A stretch of 64,000 nucleotides of DNA from Streptococcus sanguinis (GTDB lineage: Bacteria; Bacillota; Bacilli; Lactobacillales; Streptococcaceae), in the NCBI GenBank assembly GCA_013378335.1, contig CP040556.1, positions 186,001 to 250,000 of the forward strand, given 5' to 3'. The notes under the pieces are model-generated. The model saw only the letters and a list, made by a program, of their open reading frames with translations. It did no database searches and was not told where the DNA came from. A program made the translations under genes and the position numbers. Shown piece after piece: positions 52,078 through 62,104 of this stretch. The stretch's first letter is position 1. Each line of letters opens with the position of its first letter.

Positions 52078-52482
52078 AAGGAAATAGAAAGAAAGGAAAC
52101 CAAATTCATTCGCTTTTAAGTTTACTTTGTTGGTATAGTTGTTTGTAATACATAAGTAGTTGCTTTACTTGACATATTGGTTGAATTGTCAGACAGGCCT
52201 GCTTAGCTTGCCTGATTGTAACGATAGTATAGAAAGTAGAAGCTTTTAGATGGTTTTCAAACTTCGAGAATTCAATCAATAGTGCTTTATTATGCTATAG
52301 AGATTTCCAATGCTAAGATAAAAAGAAAATCATTAGCGGTTGAAGGAATTAAAAGTTTATAAAAAATAATAAAAACGATAAATAGAAAATTGTTATTCAG
52401 TTACACTTTGGATGAACTGATTGCTCTCATACCAGCGAAGTAAACCAGACCTCTAGCCGAGTAAAGCTAGAGGTCGTTTTTT
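52078..52482 (+). ncRNA. Candidate 405-nt noncoding RNA
   Basis: A transcript is predicted from the strong promoter at 52043-52071 to a strong terminator at 52448-52482 (GACCTCTAGC, 8-nt loop, GCTAGAGGTC, T6). I found no frame longer than about 30 codons and none with a ribosome site. Internal stems include ACAGGC...GCCTG (about 52189-52220). It is not SRP, tmRNA, RNase P or 6S RNA as far as I can tell. It lies between the Gls24 operon and the RNase J2 gene, which has its own promoter. A decayed protein gene is the main alternative. Confidence 0.6.
52448..52482 (+). terminator. Terminator of the candidate RNA
   Basis: Perfect 10-bp stem GACCTCTAGC / GCTAGAGGTC followed by G and T6. Confidence 0.92.
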
Positions 52483-52515
52483 GTGGTAGAGGATGCTAAG
52501 AAGGCACGCTTAGCT

Positions 52516-52543
52516 TTGAAAAAACATGAAAAAATGCTATAAT
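52516..52543 (+). promoter_or_regulatory. rnjB promoter
   Basis: TTGAAA, 16-bp spacer, TATAAT with TGC (extended -10). The 118-nt leader that follows has two hairpins: GCAGACC-TTA-GGTTTGC and the palindrome CTTGGCTAGCCAAG. Confidence 0.75.
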
Positions 52544-52667
52544 AGATTGGATGTGCAGACCTTAGGTTTGCAAGACTGTAATTCGACTTGGCTAGCCAAG
52601 GACCGTTAGTAATAAAATAAAGAATTTCTGCTAAAAACGAGATTCTAAAAATTGAATAGGAGAAAAA

Positions 52668-54335
52668 ATGAGCAAGAGCAATATTAAACTGATTGCTTTG
52701 GGCGGCGTACGTGAAAATGGTAAAAACCTCTACGTTGCCGAAGTGGATGATTCCATTTTTGTATTGGATGCTGGGCTGAAGTACCCAGAAAATGAGCAGT
52801 TGGGTGTGGATTATGTCGTTCCCAACATGGACTATTTGTTTGAAAATAAGAAGCGGATTGCGGGTGTCTTTCTGACGCACGGGCACGCAGATGCGATTGG
52901 TGCTCTGCCTAATCTTTTAGCAGATGCGAAGGTGCCGGTTTTCGGATCAGAGTTGACGATTGAGCTGGCTAAGCTGTTTGTCAAAAACAATGATGCGGTT
53001 AAGAAGTTCAATGATTTCCATGTGATTGATGAAAATACCGAGATTGAATTTGGCAAAACCGTGGTTTCCTTCTTCCGGACGACCCACTCGATTCCTGAGA
53101 GTTTGGGAATTGTCATCAAGACCAGAAAAGGCAGCATCGTTTATACAGGTGACTTCAAGTTTGACCAGTCTGCCAGCCCGTCCTATGCGACAGACTTTGG
53201 CCGTTTAGCTGAAATTGGCCGCGAGGGTGTTCTGGCCTTGCTCAGTGATTCAGCCAATGCGGACAGTAGTGTTCAGGTGGCTAGTGAGAGCGAGGTTGGC
53301 AAGGAAATCGAAGATACGATTGCTGACTGGGATGGTCGTGTGATTGTTGCGGCGGTTGCCAGCAACTTATCTCGTATCCAGCAGGTTTTTGATGCAGCTG
53401 CTGAGACTGGCCGCCGAGTAGTTTTGACAGGCTTTGATGTTGAAAACATCGTTCGTACGGCTATCCGCCTCAAGAAGCTGTCCTTGGTGGACGAGCGTCT
53501 CTTGATTAAGCCTAAGGAAATGTCTAAGTTTGAAGACCATGAGTTGATTATCTTGGAGACTGGCCGGATGGGTGAGCCTATCAATGGTCTGCGCAAGATG
53601 TCAATCGGACGTCACCGCTATGTGGAAATCAAGGAAGGCGATTTGATTTACATTGTAACAACGCCTTCTATTGCCAAGGAAGCGGTCGTGGCTCGTGTGG
53701 AAAATATGATTTATCAGGCGGGGGGCATTGTCAAGCTGATTACCCAAAATCTGCGGGTTTCAGGTCACGCAAATGCGCGTGATTTGCAGCTCATGATTAA
53801 CCTGCTGCAGCCTAAGTACCTCTTCCCGATTCAGGGTGAGTACCGCGGTTTGGATGCTCATGCCAAGGCTGCCATGGAAGTCGGCATGCTGCCGGAAAAT
53901 ATCTTCATTCCTAAGCGTGGCAGCATCATGGAATACGACCATGGTGATTTTGTGCCTGCTGGTGCAGTATCAGCTGGAGATGTCATGATTGATGGAAATG
54001 CAATTGGTGATGTGGGCAATATCGTCCTGCGCGACCGCAAGGTCTTGTCTGAAGATGGTATTTTTATCGTGGCACTTACGGTTAACCGTAAGGAAAAGAA
54101 AATCATTTCCAAGGCTAAAGTACACACCCGTGGATTTGTCTATGTCAAGAAGAGCAGAGATATTTTGCGTGAAAGCTCTGACATTATCAATAAAACTGTG
54201 GAAGACTATCTGGCGCAGGACAGCTTTGACTGGGGCGAGCTAAAAGGAGCTGTCCGTGACAGTTTGGCCAAATATCTCTTTGACCAAACCAAGCGTCGTC
54301 CAGCTATTTTGCCGGTTGTTATGGAAGTGCGGTAA
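52668..54335 (+). CDS. rnjB: Ribonuclease J2
   Basis: A 555-residue metallo-beta-lactamase/beta-CASP ribonuclease acting in mRNA decay and RNA maturation, normally in complex with RNase J1. J2 rather than J1 is indicated by altered metal ligands: FLTHGHADAIGALP has Ala where HxHxDH has the last His, and YLFPIQGEYR has Gln where J1 has His. RTTHSIPESLG, YTGDFKFD and LRVSGHANARDLQ fit the fold. The next gene, estA, is also its neighbour in other streptococci. An AGGAGA site precedes the ATG, and the structured leader could allow self-regulation. Confidence 0.92.
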   Translation: MSKSNIKLIALGGVRENGKNLYVAEVDDSIFVLDAGLKYPENEQLGVDYVVPNMDYLFENKKRIAGVFLTHGHADAIGALPNLLADAKVPVFGSELTIELAKLFVKNNDAVKKFNDFHVIDENTEIEFGKTVVSFFRTTHSIPESLGIVIKTRKGSIVYTGDFKFDQSASPSYATDFGRLAEIGREGVLALLSDSANADSSVQVASESEVGKEIEDTIADWDGRVIVAAVASNLSRIQQVFDAAAETGRRVVLTGFDVENIVRTAIRLKKLSLVDERLLIKPKEMSKFEDHELIILETGRMGEPINGLRKMSIGRHRYVEIKEGDLIYIVTTPSIAKEAVVARVENMIYQAGGIVKLITQNLRVSGHANARDLQLMINLLQPKYLFPIQGEYRGLDAHAKAAMEVGMLPENIFIPKRGSIMEYDHGDFVPAGAVSAGDVMIDGNAIGDVGNIVLRDRKVLSEDGIFIVALTVNRKEKKIISKAKVHTRGFVYVKKSRDILRESSDIINKTVEDYLAQDSFDWGELKGAVRDSLAKYLFDQTKRRPAILPVVMEVR

Positions 54336-54351
54336 AAATCTGAACACAAAT

Positions 54352-54383
54352 ACAAGAAAAGTCGGGCTTCGGCTTTTTCTTGT
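54352..54383 (+). terminator. Terminator after rnjB
   Basis: ACAAGAAAAGTC pairs with GGCTTTTTCTTGT. Because the T run lies within the stem, it may be only partly efficient. Confidence 0.5.
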
Positions 54384-54409
54384 CAGGAATATACGAAGGA
54401 GAAATGCGA

Positions 54410-55189
54410 ATGGCAGTGATGAAAATAGAGTATTATTCTGAGGCTTTGGAGATGGAATGGGGTGTCAATGTCCTCTATCCGGACGCAGCTCGTGTTGATA
54501 AGCCGGATGATAGGGATATTCCTGTTTTGTACCTGCTTCATGGTATGAACGGTAACCACAATAGCTGGCTCAAGCGCTCAAATATTGAGCGTCTGGTTCG
54601 CTCGACCAACTTGATTGTTGTCATGCCTAATACCAGCAATGGCTGGTACACCGATACCCAGTACGGTTTTAACTATTACGAAGCCATCGCTGAGGAGCTG
54701 CCCCGGGTGCTCAAGCGCTTTTTCCCAAATATGTCAGATAAGCGTGAGAAGAATTTCATTGCTGGTCTTTCCATGGGCGGATACGGAGCCTTTAAGCTGG
54801 CTCTCAAGTCTAACCGCTTTTCATATGCCGCTAGTCTTTCTGGGGCTTTGAGTTTTCTTGATGCTCGTCCAGATAATGCTGAGATGGCAACGCCAGCCTA
54901 TTGGCGAGGAGTTTTTGGAGACTTTACAGACTGGACCAGTAGCCCTCATTCGCTGGAGAGCCTAGCCAAGCAATCTGATAAAAAGACCAAGCTTTGGGCA
55001 TGGTGCGGCGAAGAGGATTTTCTCTACGAGGCTAATCAGGAGGCAGTAAAAAACCTGCAAGACTTGGGCTTGGAGATTACTTACAGCCACAGTCCAGGTA
55101 AGCATGAGTGGTATTACTGGGAAAAGCAGATGGAGAATGTGCTGGCCTGGCTTCCTATTGACTTCCAGCTGGAAGAGCGCCTGTCGTAA
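54410..55189 (+). CDS. estA: Tributyrin esterase EstA
   Basis: A 259-residue alpha/beta hydrolase of the esterase D type, cleaving short-chain esters. The nucleophile Ser is in [17 protein letters not shown], the oxyanion region is [18 protein letters not shown], and the catalytic His is in [11 protein letters not shown]. The start at 54410 ([13 protein letters not shown]) fits GAAGGAG at 8 bp; the ATG at 54404 is too close to it. Pneumococcal EstA has the same N-terminus as I recall it. Confidence 0.93.
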   Translation: MAVMKIEYYSEALEMEWGVNVLYPDAARVDKPDDRDIPVLYLLHGMNGNHNSWLKRSNIERLVRSTNLIVVMPNTSNGWYTDTQYGFNYYEAIAEELPRVLKRFFPNMSDKREKNFIAGLSMGGYGAFKLALKSNRFSYAASLSGALSFLDARPDNAEMATPAYWRGVFGDFTDWTSSPHSLESLAKQSDKKTKLWAWCGEEDFLYEANQEAVKNLQDLGLEITYSHSPGKHEWYYWEKQMENVLAWLPIDFQLEERLS

Positions 55190-55295
55190 AAATAGACTGT
55201 AAAGTCGTGTTATGCCTTCAGAGTATGATATAATGATTACGTTTGAACATCGGAGTGGGAATAATTCCCCGAAATACAAATAGGAGAATGGAACT

Positions 55296-56753
55296 TTGAC
55301 AAAAGCGATTCGAGTGCGTTATGCACCAAGTCCGACTGGACTTTTACACATCGGAAATGCGCGGACTGCGCTCTTTAACTACCTCTATGCTCGTCATCAT
55401 GGCGGGACCTTCATTATCCGTATCGAGGATACAGACCGCAAGCGCCATGTAGAAGACGGAGAACGCTCACAGCTTGAAAACTTACGCTGGTTGGGTATTG
55501 ACTGGGATGAAAGTCCTGAGACTCACGAAAACTACCGCCAGTCTGAGCGCTTGGATATTTACCAAAAATACGTCAATGAACTCTTGGACAAGGGCTTGGC
55601 TTACAAGTCCTATGTGACTGAGGAAGAATTAGCGGCTGAACGCGAACGTCAGGAAGCAGCTGGTGAGACGCCGCGTTACATCAATGAGTTTCTAGGCATG
55701 TCAGAGGAAGAGAAGGCAGCCTATATCGCTGAGCGCGAAGCGGCGGGCATTATTCCGACGGTTCGTCTGGCTGTCAATGAATCAGGTGTCTATAAGTGGA
55801 ATGACATGGTCAAGGGCGAAATTGAATTTGAAGGCGGCAATATTGGTGGCGATTGGGTTATCCAGAAGAAAGACGGCTACCCAACCTACAACTTTGCTGT
55901 GGTTATTGATGACCATCTGATGGAAATTTCACATGTTATTCGTGGAGATGACCACATTGCCAACACGCCTAAGCAACTCATGGTTTATGAAGCTCTAGGC
56001 TGGGAAGCTCCAGAATTTGGGCACATGACCCTGATTATCAACTCTGAAACAGGCAAGAAACTGTCCAAGCGCGATACCAATACCTTGCAGTTTATCGAGG
56101 ATTATCGCAAGAAGGGCTACCTGCCAGAAGCAGTCTTTAACTTTATTGCACTGCTGGGCTGGAATCCTGGTGGCGAGCATGAGATTTTCTCTCGTCAAGA
56201 ATTGATTGAGCTCTTTGATGAAAAGCGTCTCAGCAAGTCCCCAGCTGCCTTTGACCAGAAGAAGCTGGACTGGATGAACAACGAATACATCAAGAATGCA
56301 GATTTTGACACAATCTTCGCTCTGGCTAAGCCATACTTGGAAGAAGCAGGCCGTTTGACAGATAAGGCAGAAAAGCTTGTAGAGCTCTATAAACCACAAA
56401 TGAAGTCTGTAGACGAAATTGTGCCGCTGACAGACCTCTTTTTTGCGGACTTCCCAGAGTTGACAGATGCGGAGCGTGAGGTCATGGCTGGTGAAACGGT
56501 ACCGACCGTGTTGACAGCTTTCAAAGAAAAGTTAGAAGCTATGTCTGATGCAGATTTTGTGACGGAGAATATCTTCCCACAAATCAAGGCTGTCCAAAAA
56601 GAGATAGGAATCAAGGGCAAAAACCTCTTTATGCCGATCCGAATTGCCGTTTCGGGTGAAATGCATGGACCAGAGCTGCCAGATACGATTTACCTGCTAG
56701 GCCGCGAAAAATCTATCCAGCATATCGAAAACATGCTAAATCAAATTCAATAA
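55296..56753 (+). CDS. gltX: Glutamyl-tRNA synthetase
   Basis: A 485-residue class I synthetase charging tRNA-Glu (and in bacteria lacking GlnRS, tRNA-Gln). HIGH motif: [25 protein letters not shown]-type motif: [14 protein letters not shown]. The start is TTG at 55296 ([15 protein letters not shown]) with AGGAGA 7 bp upstream; the ATG at 55288 is out of frame and too close to the site. An extended -10 (TGA-TATAAT, 55229-55234) lies upstream, with a small GGGAA-TAA-TTCCC stem in the leader. Confidence 0.96.
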   Translation: MTKAIRVRYAPSPTGLLHIGNARTALFNYLYARHHGGTFIIRIEDTDRKRHVEDGERSQLENLRWLGIDWDESPETHENYRQSERLDIYQKYVNELLDKGLAYKSYVTEEELAAERERQEAAGETPRYINEFLGMSEEEKAAYIAEREAAGIIPTVRLAVNESGVYKWNDMVKGEIEFEGGNIGGDWVIQKKDGYPTYNFAVVIDDHLMEISHVIRGDDHIANTPKQLMVYEALGWEAPEFGHMTLIINSETGKKLSKRDTNTLQFIEDYRKKGYLPEAVFNFIALLGWNPGGEHEIFSRQELIELFDEKRLSKSPAAFDQKKLDWMNNEYIKNADFDTIFALAKPYLEEAGRLTDKAEKLVELYKPQMKSVDEIVPLTDLFFADFPELTDAEREVMAGETVPTVLTAFKEKLEAMSDADFVTENIFPQIKAVQKEIGIKGKNLFMPIRIAVSGEMHGPELPDTIYLLGREKSIQHIENMLNQIQ

Positions 56754-56757
56754 GATG

Positions 56758-56780
56758 AACCAGCTTTCAAGCTGGTTTTT
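56758..56780 (+). terminator. gltX terminator
   Basis: AACCAGCTT-TC-AAGCTGGTT followed by T4. Confidence 0.88.
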
Positions 56781-56842
56781 ACTTTGCAAATTTTTGTTTT
56801 TATGTCACAATTGTAATAAGAAAATACCTTAAGGAGAGAAAA

Positions 56843-57471
56843 ATGAAAAAATGGATTATCATCTTGATTGGAGGACTAGTAGCCTTACTCGTGCTAGTAA
56901 CCTGTAACCAAAAGAAAGAGCAGACGAATCCTGCTTCCAACAATTCTAAAGCAAGTTCGACTAGTTCTGCATCTTCTAAAAAGTCTGAAAGAGGGACCAA
57001 TTCGAGCGAACTTGATAGTCAAGCGGATAATCAGCAAACTTCTGATACAGGCTCTCAGCAGAATTCGGAAACTGAAGCTGAAAAGTCTGCCAAGGAAACT
57101 AGCAAAGGAGAGAAAGAAACGGCATCAACTTCTAGTTTGGATATGAAGGCTATTACTTCTGGGGATTTTTCCAGCATGATTGGTACTTGGCAGGATACCA
57201 AAGGGAACAGTTATACATTCGATGCGTCAGGTATTGAGTCAGATGTTGCCAAGCTTGAGACAGGAGATTACTCTGGGCCAGATGAAAATGGGATTTACCG
57301 AGCAGGGATTCGTTGGAAAACCAAACCGGTGCTGCCTTTCTTATAATCCCAGCAGGAAAGAGTCTGCCAGCTGGGGAGACTGTCAATGGGACGGATCCGA
57401 CTGATACCAGTCAAGATCGCTTTATCATTACTCAGAGCGTTTCCGAACATCCCGATGTTTTTACCGCATAA
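56843..57471 (+). pseudogene. Lipoprotein-like surface protein gene, frameshifted
   Basis: The N-terminus MKKWIIILIGGLVALLVLVT with C22 resembles a lipoprotein or signal-anchor sequence. A long Ser/Thr/Glu/Lys-rich linker (about residues 30-105) leads to a small domain (FSSMIGTWQDTKGNSYTFDA). At about 57317-57327 the frame breaks and stops at 57346. In another frame the same domain continues (TGAAFLIIPAGKSLPAGETV) to TAA at 57471. One missing base explains it. The domain resembles DUF6287-type modules of streptococcal lipoproteins. Its terminator is where IS copy 2 inserted. Confidence 0.75.
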
Positions 57472-57475
57472 AATA

Positions 57476-57493
57476 GGAGTCTTGACAGACTCT
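57476..57493. repeat. Duplicated terminator hairpin, left of IS copy 2
   Basis: GGAGTCTTGACAGACTCT, an 18-bp target duplication that contains GAGTCT-TGAC-AGACTC. It is identical to 59046-59063. Confidence 0.9.
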
Positions 57494-59045
57494 CAGATTG
57501 AAGACAAAGTCCTAAGAACAGAAGTTTCTAAGGGCTTTTCTTTTTGTAAAGTCGTATAATAGAGGTAAGAACAGTTGTGAGGTGCTCCCTATGTTTCACA
57601 AAGAAAAATCTGATTATAATCGCTGCCAATATGGCTTCTATACGATAGACGAATTGGTCCCAGAAGATCACTTTCTTCGCCAATTGGAAGCGGAGGTTGA
57701 TTTTGACTTTATCTATGACTTGGTTGAAGAAACCTATAGCCCAGATCAGGGTCGTCCCAGTCTAGATCCCGTCATGTTGGTCAAAATTCCTTTGATTCAA
57801 TGTTTTTATGGCATTCGCTCCATGCGCCAAACCATTAAAGACATAGAAGTAAACGTAGCTTATCGTTGGTTTCTTGGACTAAGCTTGGATGACAAGGTGC
57901 CTCATTTTACCACATATGGAAAGAATTACAGCCGTCGTTTTCAAGATAAAGCACTGATTACTGAGATATTTTCACACGTACTCCATCAAGCTTTATGTGC
58001 TGGTTTGATTGATCCTTCTGAGATATTTGTGGATGGAACCCATATTAAAGCGGCAGCCAACAGCCACAAGTATCATAAGGAAATGGTTGCCCAACAAGCT
58101 ACATTTATGAGTGAGCAATTGGAAGTTGAGATTGATTTAGATAGGAGAAAACACGAAAAAAAGCCCTTAAAGCCCGCAAAAGAAAGCGAGGCTAAGGAAA
58201 AGAAAATCTCAAGGACAGATCCTGAGAGTGGTTGGTTCCACAAGGGGGAACACAAGGAAGTCTTTGCCTATTCTGCCCAAGTAGCGTGTGATAAGCATGG
58301 TTGGGCCTTGGCTTATACGGTTGAAGCAGGAAATGTTCATGATAGTCAGGCTTTCCCTGCCCTTTTTGCCAAGATTGAGCCTTTTCATCCAACCTATCTC
58401 ATCGCAGATGCAGGTTATAAAACCCCAAGTATTGCAAAATTTTTGTTAGACAGAGAGATTACCCCTGTCTTCCCTTATACCCGCCCCAAGGGTGTAAAAG
58501 GGAACTTAAGGCCCAATGATTTTGTTTATGATTCCTATTATGACTGTTACCTCTGTCCAGAGAACCAAGTGTTAACCTATCGCACGACGACCCGAGCAGG
58601 CTACCGTGAGTATAAGAGTGATTCAACAGTATGTGTCGCCTGTCCCCTATTATCTGTTTGTACCCAGAGCCAGAATCAGCAGAAAGTCATCACAAGACAT
58701 GTATGGAAAGATGCGCTTGAATGTTGTGAAGAGATTCGACACCAAAGAGGGATGAAGGAGCTCTATAAGAAGCGCAAAGAAACCATTGAGCGGCTCTTTG
58801 GGACAGCTAAAGAATACCACAACCTCCGTTATACAAGAGAGAAAGGCAAGTCCAAGATGGAAGATAAGGTTGGGCTTACTTTGGCGTGTTTGAATCTCAA
58901 AAAACTAGTAAAAATGAGGGTGGGGAAGCCTTTTTATTTTGTTCAAATGACCATTATGCTATCAAAAGATGAAATCAAAAGATGAAATTTTAGCCTGACA
59001 AACAGAAAAAGACAAACACTATTTGGAATGTTTGTCTACGGTCTG
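57494..59045 (+). mobile_element. IS1182-family insertion sequence, copy 2
   Basis: A 1552-bp element of the same length and same ends as copy 1, in opposite orientation. It sits exactly between two 18-bp copies of a terminator hairpin, so the terminator of the upstream lipoprotein gene now appears on both sides. The right copy keeps its T7 run. Confidence 0.95.
57591..58985 (+). CDS. IS1182-family transposase (copy 2)
   Basis: A 464-residue protein identical to the copy at 645-2039. The start is the ATG at 57591, with GAGGTG 6 bp upstream. The element's own TATAAT is at 57555-57560. Motifs are as described for copy 1. The frame is intact. Confidence 0.95.
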   Translation: MFHKEKSDYNRCQYGFYTIDELVPEDHFLRQLEAEVDFDFIYDLVEETYSPDQGRPSLDPVMLVKIPLIQCFYGIRSMRQTIKDIEVNVAYRWFLGLSLDDKVPHFTTYGKNYSRRFQDKALITEIFSHVLHQALCAGLIDPSEIFVDGTHIKAAANSHKYHKEMVAQQATFMSEQLEVEIDLDRRKHEKKPLKPAKESEAKEKKISRTDPESGWFHKGEHKEVFAYSAQVACDKHGWALAYTVEAGNVHDSQAFPALFAKIEPFHPTYLIADAGYKTPSIAKFLLDREITPVFPYTRPKGVKGNLRPNDFVYDSYYDCYLCPENQVLTYRTTTRAGYREYKSDSTVCVACPLLSVCTQSQNQQKVITRHVWKDALECCEEIRHQRGMKELYKKRKETIERLFGTAKEYHNLRYTREKGKSKMEDKVGLTLACLNLKKLVKMRVGKPFYFVQMTIMLSKDEIKR

Positions 59046-59063
59046 GGAGTCTTGACAGACTCT
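59046..59063. repeat. Duplicated terminator hairpin, right of IS copy 2
   Basis: Identical to 57476-57493 and followed by TTTTTT, so this is the functional-looking terminator copy. Confidence 0.9.
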
Positions 59064-59154
59064 TTTTTTCTTGTTTTAAGTCCAGTATATAATATATTGA
59101 TTTTGAATAAAAATCGATAAAACGCTTTTATTTTAATAAATATTAAATTTCCTC

Positions 59155-59183
59155 TTGACATTCGCATTTTCATACAGTAGAAT
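59155..59183 (+). promoter_or_regulatory. argG promoter
   Basis: TTGACA, 17-bp spacer, TAGAAT. Upstream AT-rich segments with TGAATAAAAATCGATAA (about 59104) resemble ArgR boxes, which would fit arginine control, but this is tentative. Confidence 0.8.
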
Positions 59184-59220
59184 GTTTAAAAATAAAATGT
59201 AGAAGGATAGAGGTAATCGC

Positions 59221-60420
59221 ATGGTTAAAGAGAAAGTCATTTTAGCGTATTCCGGCGGCTTGGACACTTCGGTGGCCATTACTTGGCTGGACAAGGATTA
59301 TGATGTAATCGCGGTTTGCATGGACGTGGGTGAAGGAAATGATTTGGATTTCATTCATGACAAGGCGCTGAAAGTTGGCGCTATCGAATCACATGTTATT
59401 GATGTTAAAGACGAGTTTGCGGAAGACTACGTCTTGGTTGCTCTGCAAGGACACACCTTCTACGAACGAAAATATCCTCTAGTGTCCGCTCTGAGCCGAC
59501 CTTTGATTTCTAAGAAATTGGTTGAAATTGCTCACAAGACAGGGGCGACGACTATTGCCCATGGCTGTACCGGAAAAGGAAATGACCAGGTTCGTTTTGA
59601 AGTGGCTATCGCCTCCTTGGATCCCAGTCTCAAGGTGATTGCCCCGGTTCGGGAGTGGAAATGGTCTCGGGAAGAAGAAATCAATTACGCCAAAGCTAAT
59701 GGTGTGCCAATTCCTGCAGATCTGGATAGTCCCTACTCAGTCGATCAAAACCTTTGGGGACGGGCCAATGAGTGTGGTGTCTTGGAAAACCCTTGGAATG
59801 AAGCACCGGAAGACGCCTATGATTTGACGGTTGCACCAGAAGCAGCGCCAGACAACCCAGTCTATGTAAATATTGACTTTGAGGCTGGCGTGCCAGTTGC
59901 TTTAGATGGCAAAAAGATGAAGCTGGCGGACTTGATTCTTGAGCTGAATGACTTGGCAGGACAGCACGGTGTTGGGCGGATTGACCATGTGGAAAATCGT
60001 CTGGTAGGGATTAAGTCTCGGGAAATTTATGAATGCCCTGGTGCAGTGACCCTCTTGGCTGCCCACAAAGAAATCGAGGATCTGACTCTAGTCAGAGAAT
60101 TGGCTCATTTCAAGCCGATTATCGAAAATGAGCTGTCTAATCTCATCTATAATGGCCTCTGGTTTAATCCAGCGACAGAAGCCTTGATTGCCTATCTTAA
60201 GTCCACTCAGCAGGTGGTTAATGGAACAGCTAAAGTGAAGCTTTATAAGGGATCTGCGACAGTTGTAGCGCGTAAGTCTGCTAATTCTCTCTACGACGAA
60301 AGTCTGGCTACCTATACCAGTGCAGATACCTTTGACCAGGATGCCGCGATTGGCTTTATCAAACTATGGGGGCTTCCATCTAAGGTTCACGCAGAGGTTC
60401 AGGCTCACAAGGACAAATAG
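59221..60420 (+). CDS. argG: Argininosuccinate synthase
   Basis: A 399-residue ATP-dependent enzyme joining citrulline and aspartate. The PP-loop is [18 protein letters not shown] at the N-terminus, with [14 protein letters not shown] and [20 protein letters not shown] as family blocks. It forms an operon with argH 14 bp downstream. The IS and its terminator hairpin lie about 160 bp upstream, with an intact promoter between. Confidence 0.97.
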   Translation: MVKEKVILAYSGGLDTSVAITWLDKDYDVIAVCMDVGEGNDLDFIHDKALKVGAIESHVIDVKDEFAEDYVLVALQGHTFYERKYPLVSALSRPLISKKLVEIAHKTGATTIAHGCTGKGNDQVRFEVAIASLDPSLKVIAPVREWKWSREEEINYAKANGVPIPADLDSPYSVDQNLWGRANECGVLENPWNEAPEDAYDLTVAPEAAPDNPVYVNIDFEAGVPVALDGKKMKLADLILELNDLAGQHGVGRIDHVENRLVGIKSREIYECPGAVTLLAAHKEIEDLTLVRELAHFKPIIENELSNLIYNGLWFNPATEALIAYLKSTQQVVNGTAKVKLYKGSATVVARKSANSLYDESLATYTSADTFDQDAAIGFIKLWGLPSKVHAEVQAHKDK

Positions 60421-60434
60421 AAAGGGGCTTTCCT

Positions 60435-61820
60435 ATGGCGAATCATAAACTGTGGGGCGGACGTTTTGAAGCCTCTCTGGAAGCCTGGGTAGAGGAATTT
60501 GGTGCCAGCATTGGCTTTGACTATCGTCTGGCTCCTTATGATCTGCAGGGCAGCCTAGCCCATGTCAAAATGTTGGGGCAGACAGGAATCATTGCTCCAG
60601 AGGAAGCGGCTACTATTCAGGCAGGCTTGGAAAAGCTGTTGGCACGTTATGAGGCTGGAGAGCTTGAGTTTGATGTGCGTAATGAAGATATTCATATGAA
60701 TATGGAGGCTCTTCTGACCGAGGAGATTGGGCCAGTAGCTGGTAAGCTCCATACGGCTCGCTCCCGTAATGACCAGGTGGCGACAGATATGCACCTTTAT
60801 CTCAAGGATCAGCTCGGTCAGATTGCGGATAAACTCTTGAATTTGCGACAGGTGCTGCTGGACTTGGCAGAAGAGCATGTAGAGACCATCATGCCAGGCT
60901 ATACCCATCTGCAGCATGCTCAGCCGATTAGCTTTGCCCATCATTTGCTGGCCTATTATCAGATGTTCAGCCGTGATAGTCAGCGCTTTGCCTTTAATCT
61001 GGAGCATACGGATTTATCTCCTTTAGGAGCAGCGGCTCTAGCGGGAACAACGTTTCCGATTGACCGGGAGCTGACGGCTGATTTATTGGGTTTCAAAGGA
61101 CTTTACCACAATTCCTTGGATGCGGTAAGTGATCGAGATTTTATTTTGGAGTTTCTATCTAACAGTAGCATTCTCATCATGCATCTGTCTCGTCTCTGCG
61201 AGGAGCTGATTAACTGGTGCAGCTATGAATACGGTTTTGTCAGTCTGTCAGACACCTTTAGCACAGGTTCTTCCATCATGCCGCAAAAGAAAAATCCGGA
61301 CATGGCGGAGCTGATTCGGGGCAAGAGCGGCCGGGTTTATGGCCATCTCTTCAGCCTTCTGACGGTTATGAAATCCCTGCCCTTGGCTTACAATAAGGAC
61401 CTGCAGGAAGACAAGGAAGGCATGTTTGATACAGTAGATACCATCCAGAAGTCGCTGGATATTATGGCGGGTATGCTGTCTAGTATGACTGTAAACAAAG
61501 AAAAAATGCTGGTTTCAACTCAGCAAGACTTCTCCAATGCGACGGAATTAGCTGACTATCTGGCCAAGAAAGGACTGCCTTTCCGGGCAGCTCATGAGAT
61601 TGTCGGAAAGTTGGTGCTGGAATGCAGCAAGGCAGGCTATTATCTACAGGATATCCCGCTGAGCCGCTATCAGGAAGTGTCGTCGCTGATTGAGGAAGAT
61701 ATTTATCAAGCGCTTGAGTCGCAGACCGCTGTACAAAAGCGGAATTCCCTTGGTGGGACGGGATTTGCACAGATCCGTCAGGAGTTAGAACGGGCTAAGA
61801 AACAGCTGGAAAAGGAATAA
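60435..61820 (+). CDS. argH: Argininosuccinate lyase
   Basis: A 461-residue enzyme releasing arginine and fumarate in the last step of arginine synthesis. Superfamily signature: [20 protein letters not shown]. Other blocks: [40 protein letters not shown], and [20 protein letters not shown]. It is translated from an AAAGGGGC site just after argG. Confidence 0.97.
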   Translation: MANHKLWGGRFEASLEAWVEEFGASIGFDYRLAPYDLQGSLAHVKMLGQTGIIAPEEAATIQAGLEKLLARYEAGELEFDVRNEDIHMNMEALLTEEIGPVAGKLHTARSRNDQVATDMHLYLKDQLGQIADKLLNLRQVLLDLAEEHVETIMPGYTHLQHAQPISFAHHLLAYYQMFSRDSQRFAFNLEHTDLSPLGAAALAGTTFPIDRELTADLLGFKGLYHNSLDAVSDRDFILEFLSNSSILIMHLSRLCEELINWCSYEYGFVSLSDTFSTGSSIMPQKKNPDMAELIRGKSGRVYGHLFSLLTVMKSLPLAYNKDLQEDKEGMFDTVDTIQKSLDIMAGMLSSMTVNKEKMLVSTQQDFSNATELADYLAKKGLPFRAAHEIVGKLVLECSKAGYYLQDIPLSRYQEVSSLIEEDIYQALESQTAVQKRNSLGGTGFAQIRQELERAKKQLEKE

Positions 61821-61828
61821 GATATAGG

Positions 61829-61991
61829 GAGAGGCTGGGACAAAAGTCCAACCTCAAATATAAAAAGCGAACAAAACTAGTTTTCTGGTAATCGGAATTC
61901 TGCTTTGTTCGCTTTTCGCATTTAATTATAGATTTGAAAGGCTTAGTAATTAAGATTTTTAAAAATTGAAATCTTTTTGTCCCAGCCTCTC
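61829..61991. repeat. 163-bp nested inverted-repeat element
   Basis: Outer arms are a perfect 17-bp inverted repeat (GAGAGGCTGGGACAAAA at 61829-61845 and its complement at 61975-61991). An inner perfect 13-bp pair (AAAAGCGAACAAA at 61863-61875; complement at 61904-61916) forms a terminator-like hairpin ending in T4. The GAGGCTGGGACAAAA arm is, as I recall, a widespread intergenic repeat in streptococci. It lies between argH and the rnpA promoter. Confidence 0.8.
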
Positions 61992-62046
61992 TTTAAGTGA
62001 ATCGACCTTTTAAATATTTGCAAAAACAGCGTCATAGCAGCTCTTA

Positions 62047-62074
62047 TTGGCATTTTCGAAAAATATGGTATAAT
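62047..62074 (+). promoter_or_regulatory. rnpA promoter
   Basis: TTGGCA, 16-bp spacer, TATAAT with TGG (extended -10), 30 bp upstream of the rnpA start. Confidence 0.75.
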
Positions 62075-62104
62075 AGATATAATTTTGGTGGATGGAGTTG
62101 AGTT

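Noticed and set aside
52668..54335. RNase J1 (rnjA)
   Set aside because: Metal-ligand positions are altered (HADA for HEDH, PIQGEYR for PIHGEYR), and the estA neighbour fits J2.
55190..55295. T-box before gltX
   Set aside because: No T-box sequence or antiterminator; the leader is about 60 nt.
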